NCBI GenBank assembly: GCA_028289545.1
Contig: JANQPG010000032.1
Location: 62,001 to 126,000, forward strand
Source of the DNA: Woeseiaceae bacterium
Lineage (GTDB): Bacteria; Pseudomonadota; Gammaproteobacteria; Steroidobacterales; Woeseiaceae
DNA length: 64,000 bases
Direction: 5' to 3'
Shown here: one piece after another, positions 33,905 to 42,779 of the stretch
How positions within the stretch are numbered: position 1 is the first letter of the stretch
Layout: each line of letters begins with the position of its first letter
The notes under the pieces: model-generated
Databases searched by the model: none
Seen by the model: only the letters and a program-made list of their open reading frames with translations
What the model was told of the DNA's origin: nothing
Made by a program: the position numbers and the translations under genes

Positions 33905-35287
33905 CTATCCGGTCCTCTGCCAAGCCGAGCCATCGGCCTGATCCTGAACTTCGACACCGATAGCAGCGAGTTCCTCGCGAATCCGATCCGCGGTGGTGTA
34001 GTCCCCCGCCGATCGAGCGACCGACCGCGCTTCTACCAAACGGCGGATCCTCGCCGTATCTTCATCTTCTACGGCGGGCTGCTCGAACCAGGCTTCGGGA
34101 TCCTGTTGCAGCAGACCCATCAAGCTCCCCGCATCGCGCAACGCCGCCTTGTAAGCGGCACGATCCTCCATGTCTGTAATCTGGCGCGCCGCCTTTGCTA
34201 GCCGGAATAGCTCCGCGATCGCTCGTGGGAAGTTCAGGTCGTCCTCAAGGGCCGCCACAAACTCGTCTAGCAGATCCGGCGGACAGTCAATATCGAGAGC
34301 GTCTCCCAGATCGCGGAGCGCGCCGTAGAGACGATCGAGACCACGCTTCGCCTGAGCGAGTCCGTCTTCGCTCCAGTCAAGCGGCTGGCGATAGTGCGCG
34401 CCCAACAGCGCGAAGCGAATAGCCTCACCCGGCGCCTCGTCGAGCAGATTTCGAACGAGGAGCACGTTGCCGAGCGACTTCGACATTTTCCGTCCCTCGA
34501 CGGTAACGAAACCGTTGTGGACCCAGTGGCGGCAGTACAGCTCTCCATCATGTGCGCAGGTACCCTGGGCGATCTCGTTCTCATGATGCGGGAATATCAG
34601 GTCCTGACCGCCGCCGTGAATGTCAATTGAATTCCCGAGATGTTGTTCGATCATCGCCGAGCATTCGATATGCCATCCGGGTCGCCCTCGGCCCCAGGGG
34701 CTGTCCCAACCCGGCAGATCGGGTGTAGAGGGCTTCCACAGAACAAAGTCGGCCGGGTCTCGCTTGAAAGGCGCCACCTCAACCCTCGCACCGGACACCA
34801 TCTCGTCACGATTCCGGCCAGATAGCGCTCCGTATGCCGAGAACGAGGGCACATGAAAAAGGACATGTCCCTCAGCGGCGTAGGCGTGCCCACGCTCGAT
34901 CAGGCTTTCCACCATGCCGATGATTTCGTCGATGTGGTCCGTCACGCGCGGCTCAAGGTCGGGTGTCAGGACGCCAAGCGAAGCCATGTCGGCCTGGTAG
35001 GCGTCGATGTAGCGTTCGGTGATTGCCGAGATCGGCTGGTCGGTTTCCTTCGCGGCGGCATTGATTTTGTCGTCGACATCCGTGAAGTTGCGGGCGTAGA
35101 CGACTCGCCCGAAGCGCCGCTTCAGGAGACGATAGAGAACGTCGAAAACCACCGCGGGTCGGGCGTTGCCAATGTGCGCAAAGTTGTAGACCGTCGGCCC
35201 GCAGACATACATCGTGACGTGGTCGGGGTTCGCCGGCACGAACGCCTCTTTCGTTCGCTTCAACGTGTTGGTCAGGCGTAGCGTCAT
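33905..35287 (-). CDS. cysS: Cysteinyl-tRNA synthetase
   Basis: A 460-residue class I synthetase charging tRNA-Cys. MYVCGPTVYNFAHIGNAR carries the first zinc Cys and the HIGH motif (HIGN); GWHIECSAM holds the second zinc Cys; FPHHENEIAQ supplies the His and Glu ligands; KMSKSLGN is the KMSKS loop. The C-terminal tRNA-binding helical domain ends RIREELAAIGVEVQDQADGS. It overlaps the upstream GTPase gene by four bases (ATGA), so it is in the zur operon. cysS paralogues inside Zur-linked clusters are known from comparative work on COG0523. All four zinc ligands are kept, so this copy is not a zinc-free version. Confidence 0.93.
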   Translation of the reverse strand: MTLRLTNTLKRTKEAFVPANPDHVTMYVCGPTVYNFAHIGNARPAVVFDVLYRLLKRRFGRVVYARNFTDVDDKINAAAKETDQPISAITERYIDAYQADMASLGVLTPDLEPRVTDHIDEIIGMVESLIERGHAYAAEGHVLFHVPSFSAYGALSGRNRDEMVSGARVEVAPFKRDPADFVLWKPSTPDLPGWDSPWGRGRPGWHIECSAMIEQHLGNSIDIHGGGQDLIFPHHENEIAQGTCAHDGELYCRHWVHNGFVTVEGRKMSKSLGNVLLVRNLLDEAPGEAIRFALLGAHYRQPLDWSEDGLAQAKRGLDRLYGALRDLGDALDIDCPPDLLDEFVAALEDDLNFPRAIAELFRLAKAARQITDMEDRAAYKAALRDAGSLMGLLQQDPEAWFEQPAVEDEDTARIRRLVEARSVARSAGDYTTADRIREELAAIGVEVQDQADGSAWQRTG

Positions 35288-36420
35288 CTGTAGACCTCGA
35301 CCAAGGCGGCGTTGCTGTCGGCCGATTCAACGAGTGGGTGCCCCTCCGCCAACCGGGCCTCACGCCTGGTTAACATGCTGAGCGTGTCCCGGAGGACGGA
35401 CTCTTCGATGTCGCGTGTAATAAACACGATTCGGGAACGGCGGTCTTCACTCGGCCACTGGTTCAACGTAACTGGCGGATGGAAAATATGTTGGACGCCG
35501 TGAATGACCAGCGGTCCATCAAGCTCGGCCACATTGATAATTCCTTTGATGCGCAGAAAATCGGCGCCCCGGAACACGAGCAGCAGCTCCAACCAGGCGT
35601 CAAGCGTATTGCGGCTGATCGGACTGTCAATCGTGAGGCAGAGCGCCTTGATATGCGCGTCATGACGATTGACGTCGTGATGTTTATGGGTGTGGCTGTG
35701 CCCGGTGTTTCCATGGCTATGACCGTGCGACTCCTGATAGGCTTCTGCTTTCAGCCAGTTCTGCACGTCGAGGCTTTTGGTCTTCGGATCGTAAACACCT
35801 GCATCGAAAAGTAACGTCGGATCGACAGCGCCGTTTTCCGCGATGACCTGCGGGGCGGCGGGGTTGAGTACGCGCAGACGCTCTTGCAGACTGGTCAGGG
35901 CATGAGGATCGGCGAGATCGGCCTTGGTCAACAGCAACCGGTCGGCCATTGCCGCCTGTTTAACAGACTCAACCTGGCGATCGAGTGTATCGGCACCGTT
36001 GACTGCATCGATCGTCGCGATAACGCCATCCAAGCGATAACGTCGCGCAACGGCAGGGTCGGTCATCAGGGTATGGAGGATCGGTGCCGGATCCGCGAGC
36101 CCGGTGGTTTCGATCACCACTCGGTCAAACCATAGTTCACCTCCGCGCGCAAATCGGCCGGGTGCCTCGCGCAAGGTCCTGGCCAGATCGCCCCGGATGG
36201 TGCAGCAGAGGCAGCCACTCGACATCTCGATAACTACGTCGTCTTTGCTTTGCGTCACGAGATCGTGGTCGAGGCCAATCTCGCCGAACTCGTTGATGAG
36301 CACAAGCGTCCGACTCAGCGCGGCTTGCTGGGCCAGATAATTGAGCGTGGTCGTCTTGCCGCTACCGAGAAATCCCGTCAGCACCGACACCGGCAAACGC
36401 TGCGATGATCCACCTGCCAT
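35284..36420 (-). CDS. COG0523 (CobW/ZigA-like) GTP-dependent metallochaperone
   Basis: A 378-residue G3E GTPase. GFLGSGKTTTLN is Walker A; the metal-binding GCLCC motif follows (SSGCLCCTIRG); VVIETTGLADP is Walker B; RLLLTKADLAD supplies the base-recognition motif. Between the two domains is a His-rich run (ESHGHSHGNTGHSHTHKHH) that should bind zinc. The C-terminal CobW_C domain (RNTLDAWLELLLVFRGADFLRIKG, GPLVIHGVQHIFHPP) is complete. Clustering with zur, folE2 and cysS puts it in the zinc branch of COG0523, as in ZigA/ZagA, which hand zinc to client proteins under scarcity. It is 18 bases after zur and overlaps cysS. Confidence 0.9.
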   Translation of the reverse strand: MAGGSSQRLPVSVLTGFLGSGKTTTLNYLAQQAALSRTLVLINEFGEIGLDHDLVTQSKDDVVIEMSSGCLCCTIRGDLARTLREAPGRFARGGELWFDRVVIETTGLADPAPILHTLMTDPAVARRYRLDGVIATIDAVNGADTLDRQVESVKQAAMADRLLLTKADLADPHALTSLQERLRVLNPAAPQVIAENGAVDPTLLFDAGVYDPKTKSLDVQNWLKAEAYQESHGHSHGNTGHSHTHKHHDVNRHDAHIKALCLTIDSPISRNTLDAWLELLLVFRGADFLRIKGIINVAELDGPLVIHGVQHIFHPPVTLNQWPSEDRRSRIVFITRDIEESVLRDTLSMLTRREARLAEGHPLVESADSNAALVEVYR

Positions 36421-36438
36421 TGGATTTCCCTTGCCAAT

Positions 36439-36945
36439 TCAGGCTGGGTCAGCCGCGGTGCAGCTTGCGCAGATACCCTGCACTTCGACCACGCGCCGCG
36501 TTATCCGAAATCCCAGCCCAGCGGCATCCTGTGCGAGCCGCTGCTCGAGCCGCGTATCCTCCAGTTCAACCGACGCCCCACAGTCACGACAAATGAAAAA
36601 CAGGCAATCGTGGCGACGCTCCGGATGCGCGCAGGGGACGTACGCATTGTGGCTTTCAATCTTCGAGACGAACCCCTGTGACATCAGGAAATCAAGCGCC
36701 CGGTAAACAGTGGGCGGGGCGATCGGGCGAGAGTTCCTGCGCTCCAGCGCTTCGATCAGCGCGTAGGCACCCGTCGGGCGACCTATCTTCCAAAGCAGCT
36801 CAAGGACCTCCCGCCTGAGTGTCGTCAGCCGTACCCCCCGCGCGCCGCAAAGGGACGCCGCCACCGCAACCCGCTCAGCTGGTGCATGCTGCCCGCGGCT
36901 GTTGGAATCTTTGCAAGATTTTGGGTGGATTGATGGATTAGACAT
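36439..36945 (-). CDS. zur: Zinc uptake regulator Zur (Fur family)
   Basis: A 168-residue Fur-family repressor. The winged helix contains GVRLTTLRREVLELLWKIGRPTGAYALIEAL and PPTVYRALDFLMSQGFVSKIES; the metal sites include NAYVPCAHPERRHDCLFFIC and the structural zinc ligands CRDC and CASC near the C-terminus. Zinc-loaded Zur represses zinc-uptake and zinc-sparing genes. Here it is the first gene of the zur-COG0523-cysS(-folE2) operon and a palindrome 28 bases upstream of its ATG (36973-36990) would allow self-regulation and control of the divergent flavoprotein gene. The N-terminus is about 25 residues longer than usual; an internal start is possible. Confidence 0.92.
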   Translation of the reverse strand: MSNPSIHPKSCKDSNSRGQHAPAERVAVAASLCGARGVRLTTLRREVLELLWKIGRPTGAYALIEALERRNSRPIAPPTVYRALDFLMSQGFVSKIESHNAYVPCAHPERRHDCLFFICRDCGASVELEDTRLEQRLAQDAAGLGFRITRRVVEVQGICASCTAADPA

Positions 36946-36972
36946 TTTTCTGGCCGTCGTTGCGATCGTAGC

Positions 36973-36990
36973 GTAATGTTATAACGTAAC
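36973..36990. promoter_or_regulatory. Zur box between zur and a divergent flavoprotein gene
   Basis: GTAATGTTATAACGTAAC is centred on the perfect eight-base palindrome GTTATAAC (36978-36985), with further symmetric bases outward. This matches the known proteobacterial Zur motif (GTTATAAC core with GNAAT flanks). It lies 28 bases from zur's ATG and about 97 bases from the ATG of the flavoprotein at 37087. Confidence 0.75.
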
Positions 36991-37086
36991 TTACTATCGT
37001 TTGTACCGATATTTTGAACTCATGCCGATAGACGTATATGAGACCACTTCGGCGGGCACTGTCCAGCCTCGCCGGATTTCAGGCTG

Positions 37087-38631
37087 ATGACGACATTGGG
37101 CGCAGCCGACTCCGCTACGCTGGCAGAAGCCCCACATCTCCCGCTGGGCATGGGGCATGGATTTGGTTCAGAGATTCTTGGCCAGGCTTTCCGGGTTGCC
37201 GAGGGTTTGCTTTCGAAAGAAGGGAACCTTGATAGCGTATCCAACGCGCCCCTTGCCCGGCAAATTCGAGATTACGTTTACGACTGCCGAAACCGGGCGC
37301 GCTATGTAGCCGCCGCGACAAACTATCTCAGAGAGAAACAACCAGGCCTGGACACTGACTACGACGTCATACTGGTTGGTGCCGGAGTTCACGCTGCGAT
37401 GTTCGTCTATACGGCGAAGAAGAGGAACCCCGGCTTGAACGCGCTGATCGTTGAGAAGAGTGCCGATATCTGCTCTACGTTTTCTCGCCTGGGCGACTCA
37501 CTGGTGCTCAACTCCCCAACCTTCAGCAAGGTGGGACTCAACTCGAACTTTGCTCAAGGCCACTTCGTTCAGGTGAGCGATTTCGACGAGCTGGCGGAGA
37601 GGCAGTATCCGACGGCCAAGCACCTTCACGAACTTGCTACGATGATACTGTTTCACGCGGATGCCGATATTCTCTTCGGCTACGGAGTCGACAACGTGGA
37701 GAAAACGGGTAACCGATACTCCGTGTCATCCGATGGCCGAACTGTCGAAGCCAGAAGTGTTGTTCTTACCAATGGAATGGGAGAACAAAGGAAAAACTCC
37801 TTCGAGCAGGACAAACGGTCTGAACGGGTCATCGAGGGCGACGATTTCATCTCTGCTTGCTACAGCGGAGATGCGTTTCACCAGCGAATAAAGAATGCGC
37901 GCATTGCGGTGGTTGGCGCCGGCGACACGGCAAACTGCGTTATGGAACACCTTCTGCCTCTGACCTATCCAAACGACAAGTATCCCTCGTTTCGCAACGG
38001 ACCCTTTTTGCCGTCGCTTGTCCACTGGATTGGGCAAAGCGCCAGGGATATCCAGGACTTCTACTTCGCCAACAAGCAAAGGTATGGCCACTCCGGCGGT
38101 ATCATCGAGTTCTTCTGGGATGGAGAGGCTCCGTTCGATCTGCCCGAGGATGCCTGGAAGCGCACCAAGGCGTTGATTCATTTCGTTCCGCACAGACTGG
38201 ATTCTCTTACTCACAGAGAAGAGTTCCTTGAGCTGACTGCAGGCAGCGAGCGCCTGGAAGCGGATATTGTCGTGGACTGCACGGGACGCATTAACGAACT
38301 CAGCACCTTGCTGCTTCAGGGTGAGTACGAGTTTATTCAAGGCAATATCGTCCTGCTCGGCGGTCAGTGGGATGAGCGTCAGGATCAATTTGTCCTCTCC
38401 CCTCGATTTCTGGAAGGCCAGAGGATCGCCTCCAAGATCAGGGACGAACGCATATTCCTCCTCGGGTGCGCGTGCCCTGTGGATGAGCTGATCGACAACG
38501 AAGAAGCGCTCGATGGTACGTTGAAGCACCAGAAGGAACAAACGAGCCTGACAAACAGCAAGTTCTCCCTGGAGCACACGCTGCCGCGCACTGTGGCGTT
38601 CGCGGAGCGCTTTGAAGATGTCCTGAGATAG
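37087..38631 (+). CDS. FAD/NAD(P)-binding flavoprotein, monooxygenase-like
   Basis: A 514-residue protein with two Rossmann motifs: DYDVILVGAGVHAAMF near residue 95 (FAD) and ARIAVVGAGDTANCV near 270 (NADPH), plus VVDCTGRINELSTLLL near the end of the second FAD strand and FSRLGDSLVLNSPTFSKVG. This is the layout of FMO/lysine- or ornithine-N-hydroxylase-like flavoproteins, but I cannot assign a substrate. About 90 N-terminal residues precede the FAD domain. ATG 37087 is used. It is divergent from zur across a strong Zur box, which suggests that it is a member of the zinc-starvation response. It could hydroxylate a metallophore precursor, but no synthetase is nearby. Confidence 0.8.
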   Translation: MTTLGAADSATLAEAPHLPLGMGHGFGSEILGQAFRVAEGLLSKEGNLDSVSNAPLARQIRDYVYDCRNRARYVAAATNYLREKQPGLDTDYDVILVGAGVHAAMFVYTAKKRNPGLNALIVEKSADICSTFSRLGDSLVLNSPTFSKVGLNSNFAQGHFVQVSDFDELAERQYPTAKHLHELATMILFHADADILFGYGVDNVEKTGNRYSVSSDGRTVEARSVVLTNGMGEQRKNSFEQDKRSERVIEGDDFISACYSGDAFHQRIKNARIAVVGAGDTANCVMEHLLPLTYPNDKYPSFRNGPFLPSLVHWIGQSARDIQDFYFANKQRYGHSGGIIEFFWDGEAPFDLPEDAWKRTKALIHFVPHRLDSLTHREEFLELTAGSERLEADIVVDCTGRINELSTLLLQGEYEFIQGNIVLLGGQWDERQDQFVLSPRFLEGQRIASKIRDERIFLLGCACPVDELIDNEEALDGTLKHQKEQTSLTNSKFSLEHTLPRTVAFAERFEDVLR

Positions 38632-38702
38632 CCTGCAGGCGACGAATACAAGTTGTGAATGATGCCCGATGTATTATCGTCGGGTTTTGAGGTTGATGGA
38701 GT

Positions 38703-39233
38703 ATGACTACGATCCATATCGGCGTGATCAACGTTTCTGATCGCGCGGCTGCGGGTGTCTACGACGACGTCCCTGGCAAGGCCGTGGTGGCGACCTTGCG
38801 TGAATACCTGATTACCGCGTTCGAGCCCGTGTATCGCGTGATTGCCGACGAGCAGCCCGAGTTGGAGGCGGCCATGATCGCCATGGCGGATGTGCACGAG
38901 TGTTGCCTTGTCGTCACGACGGGCGGTACCGGTCCTGCGCCGCGGGATGTGACACCCGAGGCAACCGAGGCGGTGTGCCAGAAAATGCTGCCCGGGTTCG
39001 GCGAACTGATGCGTACGACGTCGTTACAGTACGTGCCGACTGCGATTCTCTCGCGTCAGACGGCGGGCATTCGCGGGCGCACGCTCATTCTCAATCTGCC
39101 GGGCCGTCCAAAGGCGATCCGCGAGTGTCTCGACGCCGTCTTTCCCGCTGTGCCGTATTGCATCGATTTGATCGATGGTCCGAGGCTCGAAACTGACGAT
39201 GCCGTCATTCGCGCGTTTCGACCCGGCGGCTGA
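38703..39233 (+). CDS. mogA: Molybdopterin adenylyltransferase
   Basis: A 176-residue MoaB/MogA-type enzyme that adenylates molybdopterin with MgATP before molybdate insertion. The start IHIGVINVSDRAAAGVYDD and the active-site TTGGTGPAPRDVTPEAT are diagnostic, and ILNLPGRPKAIRECLDAVFPAVPYCIDLI is the usual C-terminal dimer segment. The length fits MogA (about 195). It stands alone as a plus-strand gene beginning 71 bases after the flavoprotein gene; no other molybdenum-cofactor gene is adjacent, so its dependence on local partners is not visible. Confidence 0.93.
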   Translation: MTTIHIGVINVSDRAAAGVYDDVPGKAVVATLREYLITAFEPVYRVIADEQPELEAAMIAMADVHECCLVVTTGGTGPAPRDVTPEATEAVCQKMLPGFGELMRTTSLQYVPTAILSRQTAGIRGRTLILNLPGRPKAIRECLDAVFPAVPYCIDLIDGPRLETDDAVIRAFRPGG

Positions 39234-39257
39234 CACTCAGGCGCCGGTGCTTCCGCT

Positions 39258-39629
39258 TTACTCCAGATCGAGCGCGTAAGGCTTGAGCGTCTCCCGGGGC
39301 ACTCGCTCCAACGCGCGCCGGTGCGTTGCTCTCAGGTAAACCCTCGGCGCCACGCCGTGTCGCTCCGCTTCGGCCCAGCGGCTGGCGCAGAGACACCAGC
39401 GGTCTCCGGATTTCAGCCCCGGAAAACCGAACTCGGGACGCGGCGTGACCAGGTCGTTGCCTTGCGCGCGGGAAAACTCGAGGAAATCCTCGGTGAGCAT
39501 GGCGCACACCGTATGCGAGCCTCCGTCCTGGCCGCTGGTGTTGCAGCAACCATCACGAAAAAAGCCCGTGACCGGATCCGTGCCGCAGGGCTCCAGCGGT
39601 TCGTCGAATACGTTGAGTGATTCGTCCAT
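39258..39629 (-). CDS. DUF2237 family protein
   Basis: A 123-residue protein of the DUF2237 family. ATG 39629 (MDESLNVFDEPLEPCG) is the usual family start; a start 14 codons upstream is rejected. The conserved phrases are GTDPVTGFFRDGCCNTSGQDGGSHTVCAM (shown here by its ends, GTDPVTGFFRDG and HTVCAM), TEDFLEFSRAQGNDLVTPRPEF, FPGLKSGDRWCLCASRW and GVAPRVYLRATHRRAL. Several Cys residues are conserved, which suggests a metal site. The family is widespread in proteobacteria and its function is unknown. It converges on mogA with 24 bases between. Confidence 0.85.
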   Translation of the reverse strand: MDESLNVFDEPLEPCGTDPVTGFFRDGCCNTSGQDGGSHTVCAMLTEDFLEFSRAQGNDLVTPRPEFGFPGLKSGDRWCLCASRWAEAERHGVAPRVYLRATHRRALERVPRETLKPYALDLE

Positions 39630-39753
39630 GGGGTCGATTGTGCCTCCCGTCGGGTGAAACGTAAAAACCATCTATTCTACGAAGTCCCCAATAGACCTTC
39701 CTGAGGCCGAAGCCCGACGACGGTCCGCTTTGAGTAGCGAGGGGCCGGATGGA

Positions 39754-40365
39754 TTAGTGTTGCTCCAGCGTGCAGTGTTTCCTGGAGACCAGGCGTTCCC
39801 GATAGGCCAGTAGATTCGGGCAGTCGTTCAGTAAGCCGTCTTCGTAGCCCCAATGCACGGTGTAGCCAACAAAGATGTCGGTCGCTGAAAAGCGATTATC
39901 GACGAGGAACTCCGTTCCGTTGAGTACACCCTCGAGCACCGCCGCAGCTCTTCGGTAGAGCATCGAGTTTTGCTCGACTATCTCCGGAACTCGCTGATCC
40001 TGGGGTAGCACGAAGTCAATAGTGTTGATCTCGCTGCTCTGAACAAACGCCTCCATCTCGCTCAGGGCGAAGCTCATCCATTGGTAGTGCAGGTTGCGCG
40101 ACCACGTCCCGGGTTTCGCTATCAGCGCTCTCTCCGGAACAAGGTCGGCGACGGCCGTCACGATAGCGCCGGACTCAAACAGTGGCTTTCCGTCGATGAT
40201 CGCGGCTGGGAGCTTCCCCAGCGGATGTATCTTTCGAAGCGCGGCACTACTGAAAACGTCGATGTTGTTGCCAATCGACTCGTACTCCAGACCTGCCTCG
40301 AGCAGCGCCCACCGAACACGGCTGGACCGAGTAGGACCGAGCTCGAATAGCTTGATATCTGGCAT
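39754..40365 (-). CDS. Glutathione S-transferase family protein
   Basis: A 203-residue cytosolic GST. The thioredoxin-like N-domain has LFELGPTRSSRVRWALLEAG (active-site region with Ser), HPLGKLPAAIIDGKPLFESGAIV with the cis-Pro and the Glu-Ser glutathione-binding pair. The all-helical C-domain includes EFLVDNRFSATDIFVGYTVHWG with the N-capping-box Asp. Bacterial GSTs conjugate, isomerise or reduce electrophiles with glutathione. It is a single gene; no substrate clue is given by neighbours. Confidence 0.88.
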   Translation of the reverse strand: MPDIKLFELGPTRSSRVRWALLEAGLEYESIGNNIDVFSSAALRKIHPLGKLPAAIIDGKPLFESGAIVTAVADLVPERALIAKPGTWSRNLHYQWMSFALSEMEAFVQSSEINTIDFVLPQDQRVPEIVEQNSMLYRRAAAVLEGVLNGTEFLVDNRFSATDIFVGYTVHWGYEDGLLNDCPNLLAYRERLVSRKHCTLEQH

Positions 40366-40506
40366 CTGTCTTCAGTGCTCCATTGGATACTGGTTGCTAC
40401 TAGGTTATCAGCTGCTGGCTGCTTTACCTGAATTCATTTGCCGCCCGACCGGCCCGATGGCATCCTGCAGTTCTGCTTTGCAGCTGAGCAATAGGGGGAG
40501 TCTGCA

Positions 40507-40968
40507 ATGTCCGAGCGTACGTTCGAGCCCATGACCAAAGCCGAGGTCATTGCGGCGCAGCGCGAATGGGCCAAGTACGTCACCGAGCGTGATGTCGATC
40601 GGCTTTTGGGTCTCTACGATTTCGGGTCGCCGGATGAACCGCTGCTATTCAAGCCCACTTTGGCGGACGTCATTCGCCTGGACCGCGCCGGTGCGCGCGC
40701 ATACTTCGCGGGCGGTGACCCGGATTACCCGCACGACCAGGGCTTTCTCAATCGGGGTTGGAAGCGTGTGGAATTCCAGAGCGCCGCGGGCCCGATCCTG
40801 AAGGCAGGCGGGCTGGGCTATAAGGATATGGGGCATTACACGTTTGTCGACGGCGACGGCAACGCAACACGCGCCGACTACACGTTCGCCTACCACAAAC
40901 TGAATGGGCGCGTTCTCATCTCCCTGCACCACTCCTCACTGACATGGCTGCCTGCGGCAGAGCCTTGA
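40507..40968 (+). CDS. NTF2/SnoaL-like protein
   Basis: A 153-residue soluble protein starting at ATG 40507 after GGGGGAG. TKAEVIAAQREWAKYVTERDVDRLLGLYD is the long N-terminal helix of an NTF2-like fold, and NATRADYTFAYHKLNGRVLISLHHSSLTWL the C-terminal sheet. The FGSPDEPLLFKPTLADV segment is typical of DUF4440-like members that have been linked to ketosteroid-isomerase-type and detoxification roles. No catalytic residues can be assigned with confidence. It stands alone between the GST gene and the cytochrome gene. Confidence 0.75.
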   Translation: MSERTFEPMTKAEVIAAQREWAKYVTERDVDRLLGLYDFGSPDEPLLFKPTLADVIRLDRAGARAYFAGGDPDYPHDQGFLNRGWKRVEFQSAAGPILKAGGLGYKDMGHYTFVDGDGNATRADYTFAYHKLNGRVLISLHHSSLTWLPAAEP

Positions 40969-41079
40969 AGATGTGAGACGTCCAGGTGAGGGGGTCGCCG
41001 GAACAGGACTCCCGGCAGATCGGTACTGGGATACGATTGGGAATTACACACTCTTCCGAGACTTGCCGTAGCCACCGAC

Positions 41080-42561
41080 ATGCCGATTCGAGCTCTTTCA
41101 TTGTCAGTTGTTGTTTGGTGTGTGTTATCGAACTCCAGCGTTGCGCAGGACAATCCGAGAGGAGATGGGGGGAGAAACGACGCCAAAGACACCGACACCT
41201 GGAGCGCCGAAGAATACAGCGGCCTGCGCGGCGAGAAAGAAATCCAGACAGCGATGGCTTCCAAAGGATTCGCATGGATTACCGGTTCACCGGCTGACAA
41301 CGAAAAACTCTCTATAGGCAAGAACGCGCAGTTCTTTGGTTTTGTCGCACTTCGCTATCAAAGTGGACGAGCGGCCAATCGAGGCACGCTGGGGCGCGCC
41401 ATGTTCTCGATTGCCACGGAAAAGCAGCGCGACGTAATGGCGGATGCGGTCCTGAACGAGATTGGTCCACTGAACGAATGGTGGGCAGTTCGCGAAGAGA
41501 TCCTCTCCGTTCTGGAAGATCACCTGTACACGGGCACGCCGATAGACGAGGCAAGCCTGGTAGAACTGGGAGAACGATACTCACTACTCAATTCGGAGGT
41601 CGCCATTTACGAGGCGCGAGCATACGCCGCCTTCGAAGACCTGTTGTCCAGGGACCAGGCAAGCCTCATCACAAATTGGCGACTCAACCCGGAAGCTGCC
41701 GACGAGTACGGTCGACGAGTGAGAGTCGAAGATGAGCGAGTCGAAGACGACAACTGGAAATTGCTTGAAGACCTTTATGCCAAGTGCTTCTCCTGGATCA
41801 GTGGCCGTCGCGCGGATAACGAGATCATACCCATCGGGCAGCCCGCACAGCTCTTTGGATTTGTGTCGATACGTCACAAGAGCGGACGTGGCGCCAACCG
41901 CGGAGATATCGCAAAAGACTTCTACAGGGTTTTGGACTCGAGCCAAAGGGCGTTTATCAATCGCGCCGTCAAGGAGCAGACGCCACTGGTTCGCCAGTTT
42001 CTCAAGGCTCGCCATCTGTACTTGAACCAGCTAGAGATGTTGCGATTTGCTTCAGATGAATTCGACAGGAGCCAGGCCGATGAACTCGCGCGAAGGATGG
42101 GCCAACTCGAAATGGCGATTGCGAAAATCGAAGCAGAAGCCTATCAAGAAATTCGCGCCACTATGTCGGACGAACAACTCCTGACGGTAATGAATCTGCG
42201 TGACGAATACGTCGTCGACGAATCGCAACTAGCGAAACTCGATACACAGGAACGTGGCGCTACACTGTCGGTGCTGTGTGCCGGATGCCATGGGACACCA
42301 GGAACGTGGCGCGCCGGCATGATTGGGCCAGATCTCGACGGTTTTTGGGGCCGTCCTATCGCGTCAGCTCCCGGCTTTGAATATTCTGACGCGTTGCGCG
42401 CTGTTTCAGACAACGGCGACAAACGATGGACCGCACAATCGCTGGATGCGTTTCTTGCCAATCCCAGGGCGTTTGCACCAGGCACAAAAATGGAGTTCCA
42501 GGGGTTTCTTACCCCGGACGATCGGCGGGCGATCATAGAGTATCTCGAGACGGAGTATTAG
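41080..42561 (+). CDS. Periplasmic c-type cytochrome with duplicated N-terminal domain
   Basis: A 493-residue exported protein. A signal peptide (LSLSVVVWCVLSNSSVAQ) is followed by two copies of one domain of about 150 residues. Copy 1 (about 64-200) has FAWITGSPADNEKLSIG and FFGFVALRYQSGRAANRG; copy 2 (about 236-385) has FSWISGRRADNEIIPIG and LFGFVSIRHKSGRGANRG. Each copy then becomes helical with Q/E/R-rich segments, like Spy/CpxP-type LTxxQ helices. The C-terminal 100 residues are a class I cytochrome c: CAGCH at 400-404 binds heme, and Met471 in GTKMEFQGF is the likely axial ligand. Role: periplasmic electron transfer attached to an unknown sensing or binding domain. Confidence 0.85.
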   Translation: MPIRALSLSVVVWCVLSNSSVAQDNPRGDGGRNDAKDTDTWSAEEYSGLRGEKEIQTAMASKGFAWITGSPADNEKLSIGKNAQFFGFVALRYQSGRAANRGTLGRAMFSIATEKQRDVMADAVLNEIGPLNEWWAVREEILSVLEDHLYTGTPIDEASLVELGERYSLLNSEVAIYEARAYAAFEDLLSRDQASLITNWRLNPEAADEYGRRVRVEDERVEDDNWKLLEDLYAKCFSWISGRRADNEIIPIGQPAQLFGFVSIRHKSGRGANRGDIAKDFYRVLDSSQRAFINRAVKEQTPLVRQFLKARHLYLNQLEMLRFASDEFDRSQADELARRMGQLEMAIAKIEAEAYQEIRATMSDEQLLTVMNLRDEYVVDESQLAKLDTQERGATLSVLCAGCHGTPGTWRAGMIGPDLDGFWGRPIASAPGFEYSDALRAVSDNGDKRWTAQSLDAFLANPRAFAPGTKMEFQGFLTPDDRRAIIEYLETEY

Positions 42562-42779
42562 CTGACGGTTTCCGCCAGCGAAGCCGTCAGCTGACGGACT
42601 TCGAGATCAGTGGTTGCTCTGGGTCGGTGGCAAGTCCTGACCCGTTCTTGCCGTTGGGTCAGTCAAAAAGGAGTGAGAGTTACCCGTCAAACGTGTGTCC
42701 GGATTACGTTAGCTGCGACAGCGTGGTCGGCGGCGCGGTCATTGCGAAGAACGTTGCGGCGAAGGAGCGCCTATCACTG

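Noticed and set aside
42562..42779. Gap between the cytochrome and AAA+ genes
   Set aside because: A convergent intergenic region; I see no terminator hairpin with T-run and no small gene.
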